This document shows, in pieces, positions 16,446 to 24,746 of a stretch of DNA of 64,000 nucleotides (within the stretch, counting starts at the first letter, position 1; every line of letters starts with the position of its first letter). This DNA is from Ruegeria halocynthiae (GTDB lineage: Bacteria; Pseudomonadota; Alphaproteobacteria; Rhodobacterales; Rhodobacteraceae). Below the pieces are notes generated by a model that ran no database searches, was not told the origin of the DNA, and worked only from the letters and a program-made list of their open reading frames with translations. The DNA lies in assembly GCF_000743705.1 (NCBI RefSeq), contig NZ_JQEZ01000001.1:1108070-1172069 (forward strand). Reading direction: 5' to 3'. A program made the position numbers and the translations under genes.

Positions 16446-17471
16446 ATGTCGAAACTTCGATCCGCGCCCACGCTGGATGATGTGGCCAGAATGGCTGGCG
16501 TTTCGACGGCGACCGTGTCGCGCTGTCTGAACAACCCCGACCGGGTGGTCGACGCGACGCGAGAACGCGTTCTGTCGGCGGTCGATACGCTGGGGTACAC
16601 GCCGAATTTCGCCGCGCGCGTTATGGCCGCCAAGCGGACATCGACGATCGGCGCAATCATTCCCACCATGGAGAACGCGATTTTCGCCCGTGGCCTTCAG
16701 GCGTTTCAGGAAGAGCTGCACAAACACGGGTACACTTTGCTGGTTTCAAGTTCAGCCTATAAACCCGAGATTGAGGAAGAACAGATCCGCACGCTGGTTG
16801 CGCGCGGCGCAGACGGTCTGCTGCTGATCGGGCATGATCGCGACCGGAAAATCCATGACGACCTTGAGCGGCGCAAAATCCCGGTGCTGGTCGCATGGTC
16901 CTTTTTGCCGGATGCGCGGGTGCCCTCTGTCGGCTTTGACAACCGCGCGGCGATGTTCGAACTGGCCCACCGCGTGATCGAACTGGGTCATAGGCGGATC
17001 GGCGTGATTTCCGGTGTCAGCGCAGGCAATGATCGCGCCCGCCATAGGATCGAAGGTATTCAGGACGCCGCCCGGCAGAACGGCCTGTTGTCGTCGGATG
17101 TCATGATGCTTGAAACCCCCTATGAAATCGAAAACGGGGCCGAGGCGTTTTCAAAACTGATGTCGCAGGACGCGCCGCCCACGGCGATCCTGTGCGGCAA
17201 CGATGTGCTGGCCGTAGGCGCATTGCACCGGGCGCGGGAAATGGGGTTGCGGGTGCCCGATGATGTATCCATCACCGGGTTTGACGATATCGAACTGGCC
17301 CGGATCGCCACCCCTGCGCTGACAACCGTACATGTGCCGCATCGGGAAATGGGCCGCCGGGCCGCGCTGGAACTGGTTGGAATGCTGGAAAATCAGACAC
17401 AGGGCACCGGCACGCGGCTGGCCACGCATATTGTCGAGCGTCAATCCCTTGGCCCGCCAGCCAAGGCCTAA
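16446..17471 (+). CDS. LacI-family transcriptional regulator of the sulfonate operon
   Basis: 341-aa LacI/GalR-type repressor. The helix-turn-helix and hinge are at residues 9-60 (TLDDVARMAGVSTATVSRCLNNPDRV...NFAARVMAAKR), followed by a periplasmic-binding-protein-like effector domain (TIGAIIPTMENAIFARGLQ; PTAILCGNDVLAVGAL; ITGFDDIELA). ATG 16446 is preferred to an in-frame TTG at 16440. It is divergent from the TRAP/hpsN operon with two matching operators in between, so it is very probably its regulator and autoregulated. The inducer is likely DHPS or a pathway intermediate (inference). Its 3' end overlaps the convergent LysR gene by 4 bp. Confidence 0.92.
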   Translation: MSKLRSAPTLDDVARMAGVSTATVSRCLNNPDRVVDATRERVLSAVDTLGYTPNFAARVMAAKRTSTIGAIIPTMENAIFARGLQAFQEELHKHGYTLLVSSSAYKPEIEEEQIRTLVARGADGLLLIGHDRDRKIHDDLERRKIPVLVAWSFLPDARVPSVGFDNRAAMFELAHRVIELGHRRIGVISGVSAGNDRARHRIEGIQDAARQNGLLSSDVMMLETPYEIENGAEAFSKLMSQDAPPTAILCGNDVLAVGALHRAREMGLRVPDDVSITGFDDIELARIATPALTTVHVPHREMGRRAALELVGMLENQTQGTGTRLATHIVERQSLGPPAKA

Positions 17472-18448
17472 GCGGCGTCTGCGTCCATGGTGCGAAAATC
17501 GTCTTTCAGCCAGCTATGGCTTGTGCACATCGGGTCGGTGAAATGCTGCCGGATCAGCTTTGTCATGACCTTCTGGATCAGCTTCGAGGTCGTCTCGGGG
17601 TATACTTCGGTTGTGAACAGGGACACCGTTCGCACAAAATTTCGACCCGGGAACGGAATGGCCCGGACGCTGTCATGGAACCTTTGGGCGCGGTGGAAAC
17701 AGGCGGCGGTTGTGATAGCCCAGCCGCTGCCTTCGGCGACCAGACCGATAATCGAATGGTTGCACTCCATCTCGAACCGATTGGGCAGATTGTATTTGCT
17801 GCGGGTCAGTTGAATTTCGATCTGCTTGCCGATCATGTAATCCCGCGAATAGCGCAATAGGGGCAATTCCGCATCGGGGCTCAACAGGTCTTCGGGTGCG
17901 CCTTGATACGAATTCGGCAGGATCACGATAAACGGGTCGCGCATCAGCGGGTATTCAATCAGCCCCTCGGTCCGTTCCGACGGGCGGGTAGCGACGCCCG
18001 CGTCCAGTTTATGTTCCTGCAGGTTGGCTATGATCTCATGGCTGGGGCGGGTGTAATGCCGGAAACTGCATCGCGGCAGGGCTTGCGCCAGAAAGCGGAA
18101 CAGGTCCGGCGCGATCTGATTGTCGAAATCGTCAATCAGCGCCAGCCGCAGGTCTGTGGCGTGCTGCCAGTTGCCCGACCGGATCTCGGCCTCGCCCCGT
18201 TTCAATACCGTCAGTCCATCTCGGACATAGCGCGCAAAGACCTCTCCGGCGGGCGTCAGACCCATGGGGCGACGCCCATGATCGACCAGTTCGATGCCCA
18301 GCGCCCCCTCAAGACTGCGCAGATGGTTCGAGACGGTGCTGATCGACAGCCCGGTTTCGGACGCGACCTGCTGGATCGAGCCCGACTTGGCGACAAGCCG
18401 GAAGACTTCTAACCAGCGAAGGCTCAGAGATTTCGACACCGGGCACAC
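17468..18448 (-). CDS. LysR-family transcriptional regulator
   Basis: About 326-aa LysR regulator. Winged helix-turn-helix near the N-terminus (SLRWLEVFRLVAKSGSIQQVASETGLSISTVSNHLRSLE), followed by an effector domain (LRLALIDDFDNQIAPDLF; PFIVILPNSY). The start is uncertain. GTG 18448, just before the family domain, is used here because the alternative TTG at 18502 adds an atypical 18-residue leader; neither has a clear ribosome site. It lies 81 bp downstream of the dimethylglycine-dehydrogenase-like gene on the same strand, so it may regulate the methylamine/guanidino genes. Confidence 0.87.
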   Translation of the reverse strand: MCPVSKSLSLRWLEVFRLVAKSGSIQQVASETGLSISTVSNHLRSLEGALGIELVDHGRRPMGLTPAGEVFARYVRDGLTVLKRGEAEIRSGNWQHATDLRLALIDDFDNQIAPDLFRFLAQALPRCSFRHYTRPSHEIIANLQEHKLDAGVATRPSERTEGLIEYPLMRDPFIVILPNSYQGAPEDLLSPDAELPLLRYSRDYMIGKQIEIQLTRSKYNLPNRFEMECNHSIIGLVAEGSGWAITTAACFHRAQRFHDSVRAIPFPGRNFVRTVSLFTTEVYPETTSKLIQKVMTKLIRQHFTDPMCTSHSWLKDDFRTMDADAA

Positions 18449-18529
18449 CCATTGTTTCGATTTCTTCGAAATGAACCAAGCAAAGTTTTTGACGGGCGGC
18501 AATGGAGAATTTGAACCGATGTGCGGAAA

Positions 18530-20965
18530 TCACGCCTTCATTCGTGCAAATTCCGGGTCATAAGGGGATGGGGGAATAACCGTCGCGCGCAGGCACTGAC
18601 CGCAGGAATCCAACTCCATCTCTGCCGCGATATGGGCCAGGTCGGGCACCACAAACCCATGCGCCAGGTTCAGGCCCGTGCGATGGCCCCAATCGCCGGA
18701 TGTGATCGTGCCCACGACCTGCCCGCCCCGCATCAAGGAGGCCCCCGGATGCGCAGGTCGCTGCGCCGACTGAACCTGCAGCACAACCAGCTTTTTGCGC
18801 GGGCCATCCGTCAGTCTTTTCCGCAAGGCGTCGCGCCCGATGAAATCGCCCTTGTCCAGCGTTACAAACCGGTCAAGGCCGGTTTCAAACGGATCAAATT
18901 CGGTGATCAGATCGGCTTTCCAATGCAGAAAGCTTTTTTCCATACGCATGGATTCGACCGCGCGCGCGCCAAACAGTTTCAAACCATGCGCTGCACCCGC
19001 CTGCCGCAACGCCAGATACGCCGCATAGAGCGAGGCGTTGGGAACATGGATTTCATAAGCCAGCTCGCCCGAGAAACTGACACCCATGACCGTGGCTGGC
19101 GCGATTCCGACGAAGCACTCGCGCAGGCTGAGCCACGGGAAGGCAGCGGCGGACCAGTCGCCGCGCGCACAGTCCGACAGAACATCGCGCGCCCTGGGCC
19201 CAGCGAGGATCAGGATGGTCTGATTGTTTGTCAGGCTGCGCAGTTGCACATCCTCGTCGGCCTGCAAATGCTGGGTCAGCCAGTCCATATCGTGCAACTC
19301 GCTTGCGGCAGCGGACCCGTACCAGATGCGTGCAGGCCCCCGGTCACTGGCGGGCAGGTTGGCAACGGTCGCCTCGGCCTTGACCATACCGTGATGGTTC
19401 AGCAGATAACCCAGCCCCACCCGGCCATCGCGGCGGGCGACGGTGCCGCAAAACATCCGGTCCAGAAAAGCGTGCCGATCCGCGCCCGTAATCTCGATCC
19501 GGTTGAACCCATTCACCTCGGCCAGCCCAACACCCGTTTGCACATTGGCCACCTCGGCCGCGATCACATCGAATGTTCCGTCAAAATCGAAACTGAGCGT
19601 GGGTGAGAAATCCGGCGTGGGCTTGATGTACTCTACCCTCTCCCACCCGTTGACCACGGTGAATTCAGCCCCCTCTGCCGCCAGAACAGGCGTCAGAGGC
19701 GTCGTTTTTGCCGGTCGTCCGGCGGGGCGGTGCTCATGCGGAAAATGAAAGCGGAATTCGTTCTGATAGTCCTCGATCGCCTTCAGGGCCGTAAGCTCTG
19801 TATTCGCATGGCCTGCGAACCGGCGCGGGTCCAGGCACCAGGTGTCATAACACGCCTCGCCATGCACGATCTGTTGGGCCAGCAGCCAGCCGTGGCCGCC
19901 GCCCTCACCCAGCCCCGCGCGCAGGCCGATGATGCAAAAGGCATTGCGTTTACCGGGGATCGGCCCGACCAAAGGCGCGCCGTCGATTGTATAGGTGATC
20001 GGGCCGTTGACGACCGTATGGACCCCGACATCCAACAGCGCGGGCATCCGGGCAAAGGCCCCTTCCAGCACGTCGGTCACCCGGTCCAGATCGTCGGGGC
20101 ACAAGGCGTTGACGAAATTCGGGTCGATCCCGTCCATGCCCCATGTCTTGCAATCCTGTTCGTAAAACCCCAGCAACAATCCGTTCTTTTCCTGCCGGCA
20201 ATAATAGTCGCTGATCGGGCACCGCAGCAGCGGCATCCTGTGGCCGGCATCCCGAATGGCGGGAATTTCTTCGGTCAGGAAATACTGATGCTCCATCGAC
20301 GCGACCGGGTGATGCACCCCCATCATCGCGCCCACTTCGTTCACCCGGTACCCGCAGGCATTCACCACGATGTCACAATCTATGTCCCCACGTTCGGTGT
20401 GAACGGTCCATGTGTCGTCACTGTGCTGGGTCAGGTTGGTGACAGGCGTATGGCGATAGACCTCGGCCCCTGCTTTCCGCGCCCGGCGGGCCAACGCCTG
20501 ACACAGCTGCGCGGGGTCGATATCCCCATCCAACGGGTCCCACAGCCCGCCGATCAGGTTCTCGGTCGATATCAGCGGGTGGCGGCGGGCGCATTCCTGG
20601 GCGTCGATCACCTCGAAATGCACGTCCATCCCGCGCGCCATCGACGTGAAATGGTGGTAACCCTGCATCTGTGCCTGCGTGTTGGCCAGACGAATGCCGC
20701 CGTCCCCGTGGTGGTAGTTGATCGGATAATCCGGATCTTCGGCCAGTTCCTTATACAGCCGGATCGAGTGCGTTTTCAGGCCCACCATCGTCTGGTTCAT
20801 CCCAAAATTCGTCACCTGCGCCGCAGAATGCCATGTGGTCCCCGAGGTCAGCTCGTCCCGTTCGACCAGAACCACATCTGTCCAGCCCTCTTGCGTCAGA
20901 TGGTACAGCGTTGAACATCCGGCGATCCCGCCGCCGATCACAACAACTCTGGTACGCGACTTCAT
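18530..20965 (-). CDS. Dimethylglycine/sarcosine dehydrogenase-like flavoprotein with GcvT domains
   Basis: 811-aa two-part enzyme. Residues 1-380 are a DAO-type FAD domain (VVVIGGGIAGCSTLYHL; SGTTWHSAAQ, where H46 is at the covalent-flavin position of dimethylglycine dehydrogenases). About 430-800 is an aminomethyltransferase (GcvT-like) folate domain (FDPFETGLDRFVTLDKGDFIGRDAL; GTITSGDWG). The reaction expected is oxidative N-demethylation of a methylated amino acid, with the methyl group passed to tetrahydrofolate. ATG 20965 has GGGAG upstream and starts directly before the FAD motif. It is divergent from the MttB-family gene, 183 bp away. Substrate could be dimethylglycine, sarcosine or another N-methyl compound. 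Confidence 0.88.
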   Translation of the reverse strand: MKSRTRVVVIGGGIAGCSTLYHLTQEGWTDVVLVERDELTSGTTWHSAAQVTNFGMNQTMVGLKTHSIRLYKELAEDPDYPINYHHGDGGIRLANTQAQMQGYHHFTSMARGMDVHFEVIDAQECARRHPLISTENLIGGLWDPLDGDIDPAQLCQALARRARKAGAEVYRHTPVTNLTQHSDDTWTVHTERGDIDCDIVVNACGYRVNEVGAMMGVHHPVASMEHQYFLTEEIPAIRDAGHRMPLLRCPISDYYCRQEKNGLLLGFYEQDCKTWGMDGIDPNFVNALCPDDLDRVTDVLEGAFARMPALLDVGVHTVVNGPITYTIDGAPLVGPIPGKRNAFCIIGLRAGLGEGGGHGWLLAQQIVHGEACYDTWCLDPRRFAGHANTELTALKAIEDYQNEFRFHFPHEHRPAGRPAKTTPLTPVLAAEGAEFTVVNGWERVEYIKPTPDFSPTLSFDFDGTFDVIAAEVANVQTGVGLAEVNGFNRIEITGADRHAFLDRMFCGTVARRDGRVGLGYLLNHHGMVKAEATVANLPASDRGPARIWYGSAAASELHDMDWLTQHLQADEDVQLRSLTNNQTILILAGPRARDVLSDCARGDWSAAAFPWLSLRECFVGIAPATVMGVSFSGELAYEIHVPNASLYAAYLALRQAGAAHGLKLFGARAVESMRMEKSFLHWKADLITEFDPFETGLDRFVTLDKGDFIGRDALRKRLTDGPRKKLVVLQVQSAQRPAHPGASLMRGGQVVGTITSGDWGHRTGLNLAHGFVVPDLAHIAAEMELDSCGQCLRATVIPPSPYDPEFARMKA

Positions 20966-21148
20966 TGGTTCTGCTCCCTCTGGTCCGGAACAAGTCTTGC
21001 GGAAGAACGGGTTGAGCGGACAACAGGGGTGTTGACTGTATTGGAAAATCGAAACTGCGATTGAGGATTCTGAAATTCGCAATTCGCCTTTGCCGCGGGA
21101 TTGAATTGCCGCTTACGGTTCCCGAAACATACGCGGGAAAGGAAAGGG

Positions 21149-22669
21149 ATGCCCTCGGACAGTGGCAAACGAAGCGGTCGGCGGGCGCGGCACGCGCAAC
21201 GCGCAGCCAAACCTGTGATCGACCCCTGCCCGCCCGGCCAGACCGGCGGCGCGTTCAAACCGCTGACCCACCCCGAGATCGAACAGATCTATGAAACCGC
21301 CCTGCGCCTGCTGGACTCGCTTGGTATGGGCAATGTCCCGGATCGGCTGGCAACCGACCTGCGGGCGGCAGGCGCACAACCGGGTGAACAGGATCGGCTG
21401 CTGTTTCCGCGCCGGATGGTAGAGCACGCGATCCACACGGCCGCCCAGACATTCACCTTTCACGGCCGGGACAAGACACGCTCAATCCAGGTGGGCGGTG
21501 ACCGGGTGTTCTTTGGCACCGGCGGCGCGGCCGTGCAGACGTTGGATATGGACACTGGCCTTTACCGCCCGTCCACGCTGATCGATCTGCATGATTTCAC
21601 CCGGTTGCAGGACACGCTGGCCAATGTCAGCTGGTTCACCCGCTGCTGTGTGGCCACCGACCTGCCCGACGTGTTCGATCTGGACGTCAACACGGTCTAT
21701 GCGCTGGTGCGTAACACGACCAAGCCGGTGGCCACCTCGTTCACGCTGGCGCAACATGTCGCCCCGATTGTCGAGATGCTGGATCTCGTGGCCGGAGGGC
21801 CGGGGGACTTTTCCAAACGCCCCTTTCTGAAGGCGCATATCAGCCCGGTGATCTCTCCGCTGCGCTATGGTGAGGATGCGGTGGATGTCGTCTATGAATG
21901 CATCGCCCACAATATCCCCATGTCCTGCATTACCGCCGCGCAGGCAGGGGCGACCGCCCCGGCGACATTGGCCGGATTTCTGGCGCAATCGCTGGCCGAA
22001 ACACTGGCCAGCCTGGTGATGGTCAACACGATCCGGCCCGGATTTCCGATGGTGTTTTCCAACTGGCCCTTCATCGTGGATCTGCGCACCGGTTCCTTTG
22101 CCGGGGGCAGTGGCGAAACCGCCATCCTGAACGCCGCCTCGGCGCAGATCACCAATTGGCTGGGCCTGCCTTCGGGCGTGGCTGCGTCGATGACCGACGC
22201 CAAGGCGATTGACGCGCAATATGGTGCGGAAAAAGGCATGACATCGCTTGCCGCCGCCCTTGCCGGGGGCAACCTGATCTATGAAAGCTCGGGCATGACC
22301 GCGTCGTTGCTGGGGGCCAGTTTCGAGGCCTTCGTACTGGACAATGAGATGCACTCACACACCTATCGCGCCCTGCGCGGGATTGAGGTGAGCGAGGAAA
22401 ACCTGGGCTTCGATGCGATCTGCCAATCGGTTCTGGGCGATGGTCATTTCCTTGGCAGCGCCCATACCTATGCCGCGATGGAGCGGGATTATTTCTACCC
22501 CGCCATTGCCGACCGGGACGCGCCGCGCACATGGGAAATGGCAGGTGCGACCGACGCCTGGTCCGCCGCGCGCGACAAGGCCAAAGAGGTGCTGGCCACC
22601 CATTATCCGACCTATCTGACCAAGGCGCAGGACGCAGAAATCCGCAGGCGCTTTCGCATCCTGACCTGA
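21149..22669 (+). CDS. MttB-family (trimethylamine methyltransferase-like) protein, non-pyrrolysine
   Basis: 506-aa member of the MttB superfamily of corrinoid methyltransferases (PLTHPEIEQIYETALRLLDSLGMG near the N-terminus; LASLVMVNTIRPGFPMVFSNWP; GGSGETAILNAASAQ). True trimethylamine MttB carries an in-frame amber codon for pyrrolysine; here the frame is uninterrupted, so it belongs to the non-Pyl branch, which includes glycine betaine methyltransferase. ATG 21149 follows a GGAAAGG. The basic leader at residues 1-22 looks disordered. It is followed after 74 bp by an agmatinase-like gene. No corrinoid protein gene is in the window, so the acceptor is unclear. Confidence 0.87.
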   Translation: MPSDSGKRSGRRARHAQRAAKPVIDPCPPGQTGGAFKPLTHPEIEQIYETALRLLDSLGMGNVPDRLATDLRAAGAQPGEQDRLLFPRRMVEHAIHTAAQTFTFHGRDKTRSIQVGGDRVFFGTGGAAVQTLDMDTGLYRPSTLIDLHDFTRLQDTLANVSWFTRCCVATDLPDVFDLDVNTVYALVRNTTKPVATSFTLAQHVAPIVEMLDLVAGGPGDFSKRPFLKAHISPVISPLRYGEDAVDVVYECIAHNIPMSCITAAQAGATAPATLAGFLAQSLAETLASLVMVNTIRPGFPMVFSNWPFIVDLRTGSFAGGSGETAILNAASAQITNWLGLPSGVAASMTDAKAIDAQYGAEKGMTSLAAALAGGNLIYESSGMTASLLGASFEAFVLDNEMHSHTYRALRGIEVSEENLGFDAICQSVLGDGHFLGSAHTYAAMERDYFYPAIADRDAPRTWEMAGATDAWSAARDKAKEVLATHYPTYLTKAQDAEIRRRFRILT

Positions 22670-22743
22670 GCAAGCCAAACCATTCCCAAGTTCCAAATCT
22701 GCCGCTAGGCTCGCGTGGGACACAAGCAGAAGATGGGGCACAT

Positions 22744-23715
22744 ATGACCAATTCGTTTTTTCAGCCGGTTTCAGCAATGGAACTTGCCCGCTTTGCCGGC
22801 ATTCCCACCTTCATGCGCCTGCCCGGCCTGACACCGGATCATGAGCGCATCGCCGAGGTCGAGGTTGGTCTGGTCGGTATCCCCTGGGATGGCGGCACCA
22901 CAAACCGCCCCGGTGCGCGGCATGGGCCGCGACAGCTGCGAGACTATTCGACCATGATCCGGACGATGAACCCGGTCACCGGCGTTGCGCCGTTCTCGTT
23001 GGTCAATTGCGCCGATCTGGGGGATGTCGCGCCCAATCCCGTCGATATTCAGGACACCCTGAACCGGGTGACCCGTTTCTACGTGGATCTGCATAATCGC
23101 GGCGTTGCCCCGTTGACTGCCGGAGGCGACCACCTGACAACCCTGCCGGTGCTGCGGGCGCTGGCGCAGTCCGGTCCGCTGGGGCTGATCCAGTTCGACA
23201 GTCACACCGATCTGTTCGACAGTTATTTCGGCGGCCACAAGCTGACCCATGGCACCCCCTTCCGCCGCGCGGTCGAAGAGGGGCTGGTCGACCCCAAACG
23301 CTTTGTCCAGATCGGCATTCGCGGCACCGCCTATAATAATGAAGACGTCGAATGGGGCGAGGCGCAGGGCATCCGCATAATCCGCATCGAAGAACTGTTC
23401 GACCGGGGCATCACCGATGTCATGACCGAAGTGCGTGGCATCGTCGGCACCGCGCCGACCTATTGCACCTATGATATAGACTTCGTCGATCCGACCTATG
23501 CCCCCGGCACCGGCACCCCGGAAATTGGCGGGCCGAACAGTTTTCAGGCGCAGCAGGTCATCCGCCAGATGTCCGGCATCAATCTTGTTGGCGCCGATCT
23601 GGTCGAGGTCTCACCGCCGTTCGACGCAAACGGAGGAACCGCGTGGCTGGGCATCTCGCTGATGTTCGAACTGCTGTGTATTCTGGCGCAGGCAGTGGAC
23701 GCGCGGCGGCCTTAG
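22744..23715 (+). CDS. Ureohydrolase (agmatinase/guanidinobutyrase type) 1
   Basis: 323-aa arginase/agmatinase-fold enzyme hydrolysing a guanidino group to urea plus amine. All six manganese ligands are present: H130 (GGDH), D152, H154 and D156 (FDSHTD), and D244 and D246 (YDIDFVDP). It keeps the GTGTPEIGG loop found in agmatinase, guanidinobutyrase and guanidinopropionase. The extended N-terminus (about 40 residues before VGLVGIPWDGG) suits the larger non-arginase members. Start at ATG 22744. The 3' end overlaps the convergent second ureohydrolase by 4 bp. The precise guanidino substrate cannot be read. Confidence 0.88.
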   Translation: MTNSFFQPVSAMELARFAGIPTFMRLPGLTPDHERIAEVEVGLVGIPWDGGTTNRPGARHGPRQLRDYSTMIRTMNPVTGVAPFSLVNCADLGDVAPNPVDIQDTLNRVTRFYVDLHNRGVAPLTAGGDHLTTLPVLRALAQSGPLGLIQFDSHTDLFDSYFGGHKLTHGTPFRRAVEEGLVDPKRFVQIGIRGTAYNNEDVEWGEAQGIRIIRIEELFDRGITDVMTEVRGIVGTAPTYCTYDIDFVDPTYAPGTGTPEIGGPNSFQAQQVIRQMSGINLVGADLVEVSPPFDANGGTAWLGISLMFELLCILAQAVDARRP

Positions 23716-24692
23716 TCCGGGCCGACGTTTTCAGCGATCATCGAGATCATCTCGAACATCACCGCCGCAGCCGTCAGGGCGGTGATGTTGTTGGGGCTGT
23801 CCTTGGTGGGCATCATGCAGACCACATCCCCGCCCACGATGTTCAACCCGCGCGCCGCCCGCAGAATGCCCACCGCTTCGTCGATGTCGAACCCTTTTTC
23901 GCCCGGTTCAAGATTGGATACCGCCGGAGCGACTGTCGGGTCGAGGCAATCCAGATCAAAGGTGATATAGACCGGGCGATCCCCCAAAATTTCGCGCGTT
24001 TGCGCCACCACATCCTCTAACCCGCGCTGGCGGAACTCGCGCATCGTGACGATGTTGTAGCCGTAGTCATACGAGGGTTGCAGCCAGTCCAGACTGCGGG
24101 GGTGCCCCCGCAACCCGATCTGCATCGACCGCGTCGGGTCAACCAGCCCCTGATCCGCCAGATATGCCCCCCAATGGGCTGCCGACTTTTTGGCCCCCAG
24201 AAAATGGTCGACCTTGGTGAACACATCCGTATGTGCGTCCAGATGCAAGAAGCTGACCGGTTCTCCGCCCGCCAACTGGCCACGGCCCAAAGCCTGCACG
24301 ATCCCGCCGGTGATCGAATGATCACCACCGATGGAAACCGGGCGCGCACCTGCCGCGTCGATATCGCGGTAGAATTTGGTAATCCGCTCGATACAGTCTT
24401 CGTTGTCATTGGCGCGGGGGAACGGCACATCGCCCACATCGGCAATCTGTGTGCTGGTCCACGGGTCGATCTCGAACACCGAATGGACCCGCCGCTGCAC
24501 GGCCGAAACATGGCGCAGGGCGCGCGGGCCCAGATGCTGATCCCGCTCAGTCGTGCCATTGCCCGCTGAATGCGGCACGCCAACCAATGCGATATCCTGT
24601 CCTTCGGGCCCGACATTCGGGCAGCGGAACAGGGTGGGCACACCCCACCAATAAAGGTTGTCCATCATGGATTGTTCGTAACGGTCAGTCAT
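23712..24692 (-). CDS. Ureohydrolase (agmatinase family) 2 with altered substrate loop
   Basis: 326-aa ureohydrolase with the full metal set: H125 (GGDHS), D152, H154 and D156 (LDAHTD), and D246 and D248 (FDLDCLDP). After the last ligand the usual GTGTPEPGG loop is replaced by APAVSNLEPGEKG, so the substrate pocket differs from that of its neighbour. It belongs to a paralogous branch, not a recent duplicate. It is convergent with ureohydrolase 1 (4-bp overlap) and on the same strand as the ABC operon upstream, from which it is separated by a terminator. Function: hydrolysis of an unidentified guanidino compound or a relative. Confidence 0.87.
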   Translation of the reverse strand: MTDRYEQSMMDNLYWWGVPTLFRCPNVGPEGQDIALVGVPHSAGNGTTERDQHLGPRALRHVSAVQRRVHSVFEIDPWTSTQIADVGDVPFPRANDNEDCIERITKFYRDIDAAGARPVSIGGDHSITGGIVQALGRGQLAGGEPVSFLHLDAHTDVFTKVDHFLGAKKSAAHWGAYLADQGLVDPTRSMQIGLRGHPRSLDWLQPSYDYGYNIVTMREFRQRGLEDVVAQTREILGDRPVYITFDLDCLDPTVAPAVSNLEPGEKGFDIDEAVGILRAARGLNIVGGDVVCMMPTKDSPNNITALTAAAVMFEMISMIAENVGPD

Positions 24693-24710
24693 TGTCTTCC
24701 CCGGTCAAAG

Positions 24711-24740
24711 AAAAACGCCCCCGGCGGCAACCGGGGGCGT
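24711..24740 (-). terminator. Rho-independent terminator of the ABC transporter operon
   Basis: 10-bp perfect stem ACGCCCCCGG (24715-24724) / CCGGGGGCGT (24731-24740) with a 6-nt loop. Read on the minus strand it is followed by TTTTTC. It sits just after the permease stop (24747) and before the ureohydrolase-2 start (24692), so it ends the transporter transcript and isolates the ureohydrolase gene. Confidence 0.85.
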
Positions 24741-24746
24741 GTGTGT

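Noticed and set aside
19730..20914. 394-codon plus-strand frame antisense to the DMGDH-like gene
   Set aside because: Shadow frame; the opposite strand has FAD and GcvT motifs in good order.
21149..22669. Pyrrolysine-containing trimethylamine methyltransferase
   Set aside because: The frame has no in-frame amber codon, so no pyrrolysine is encoded.
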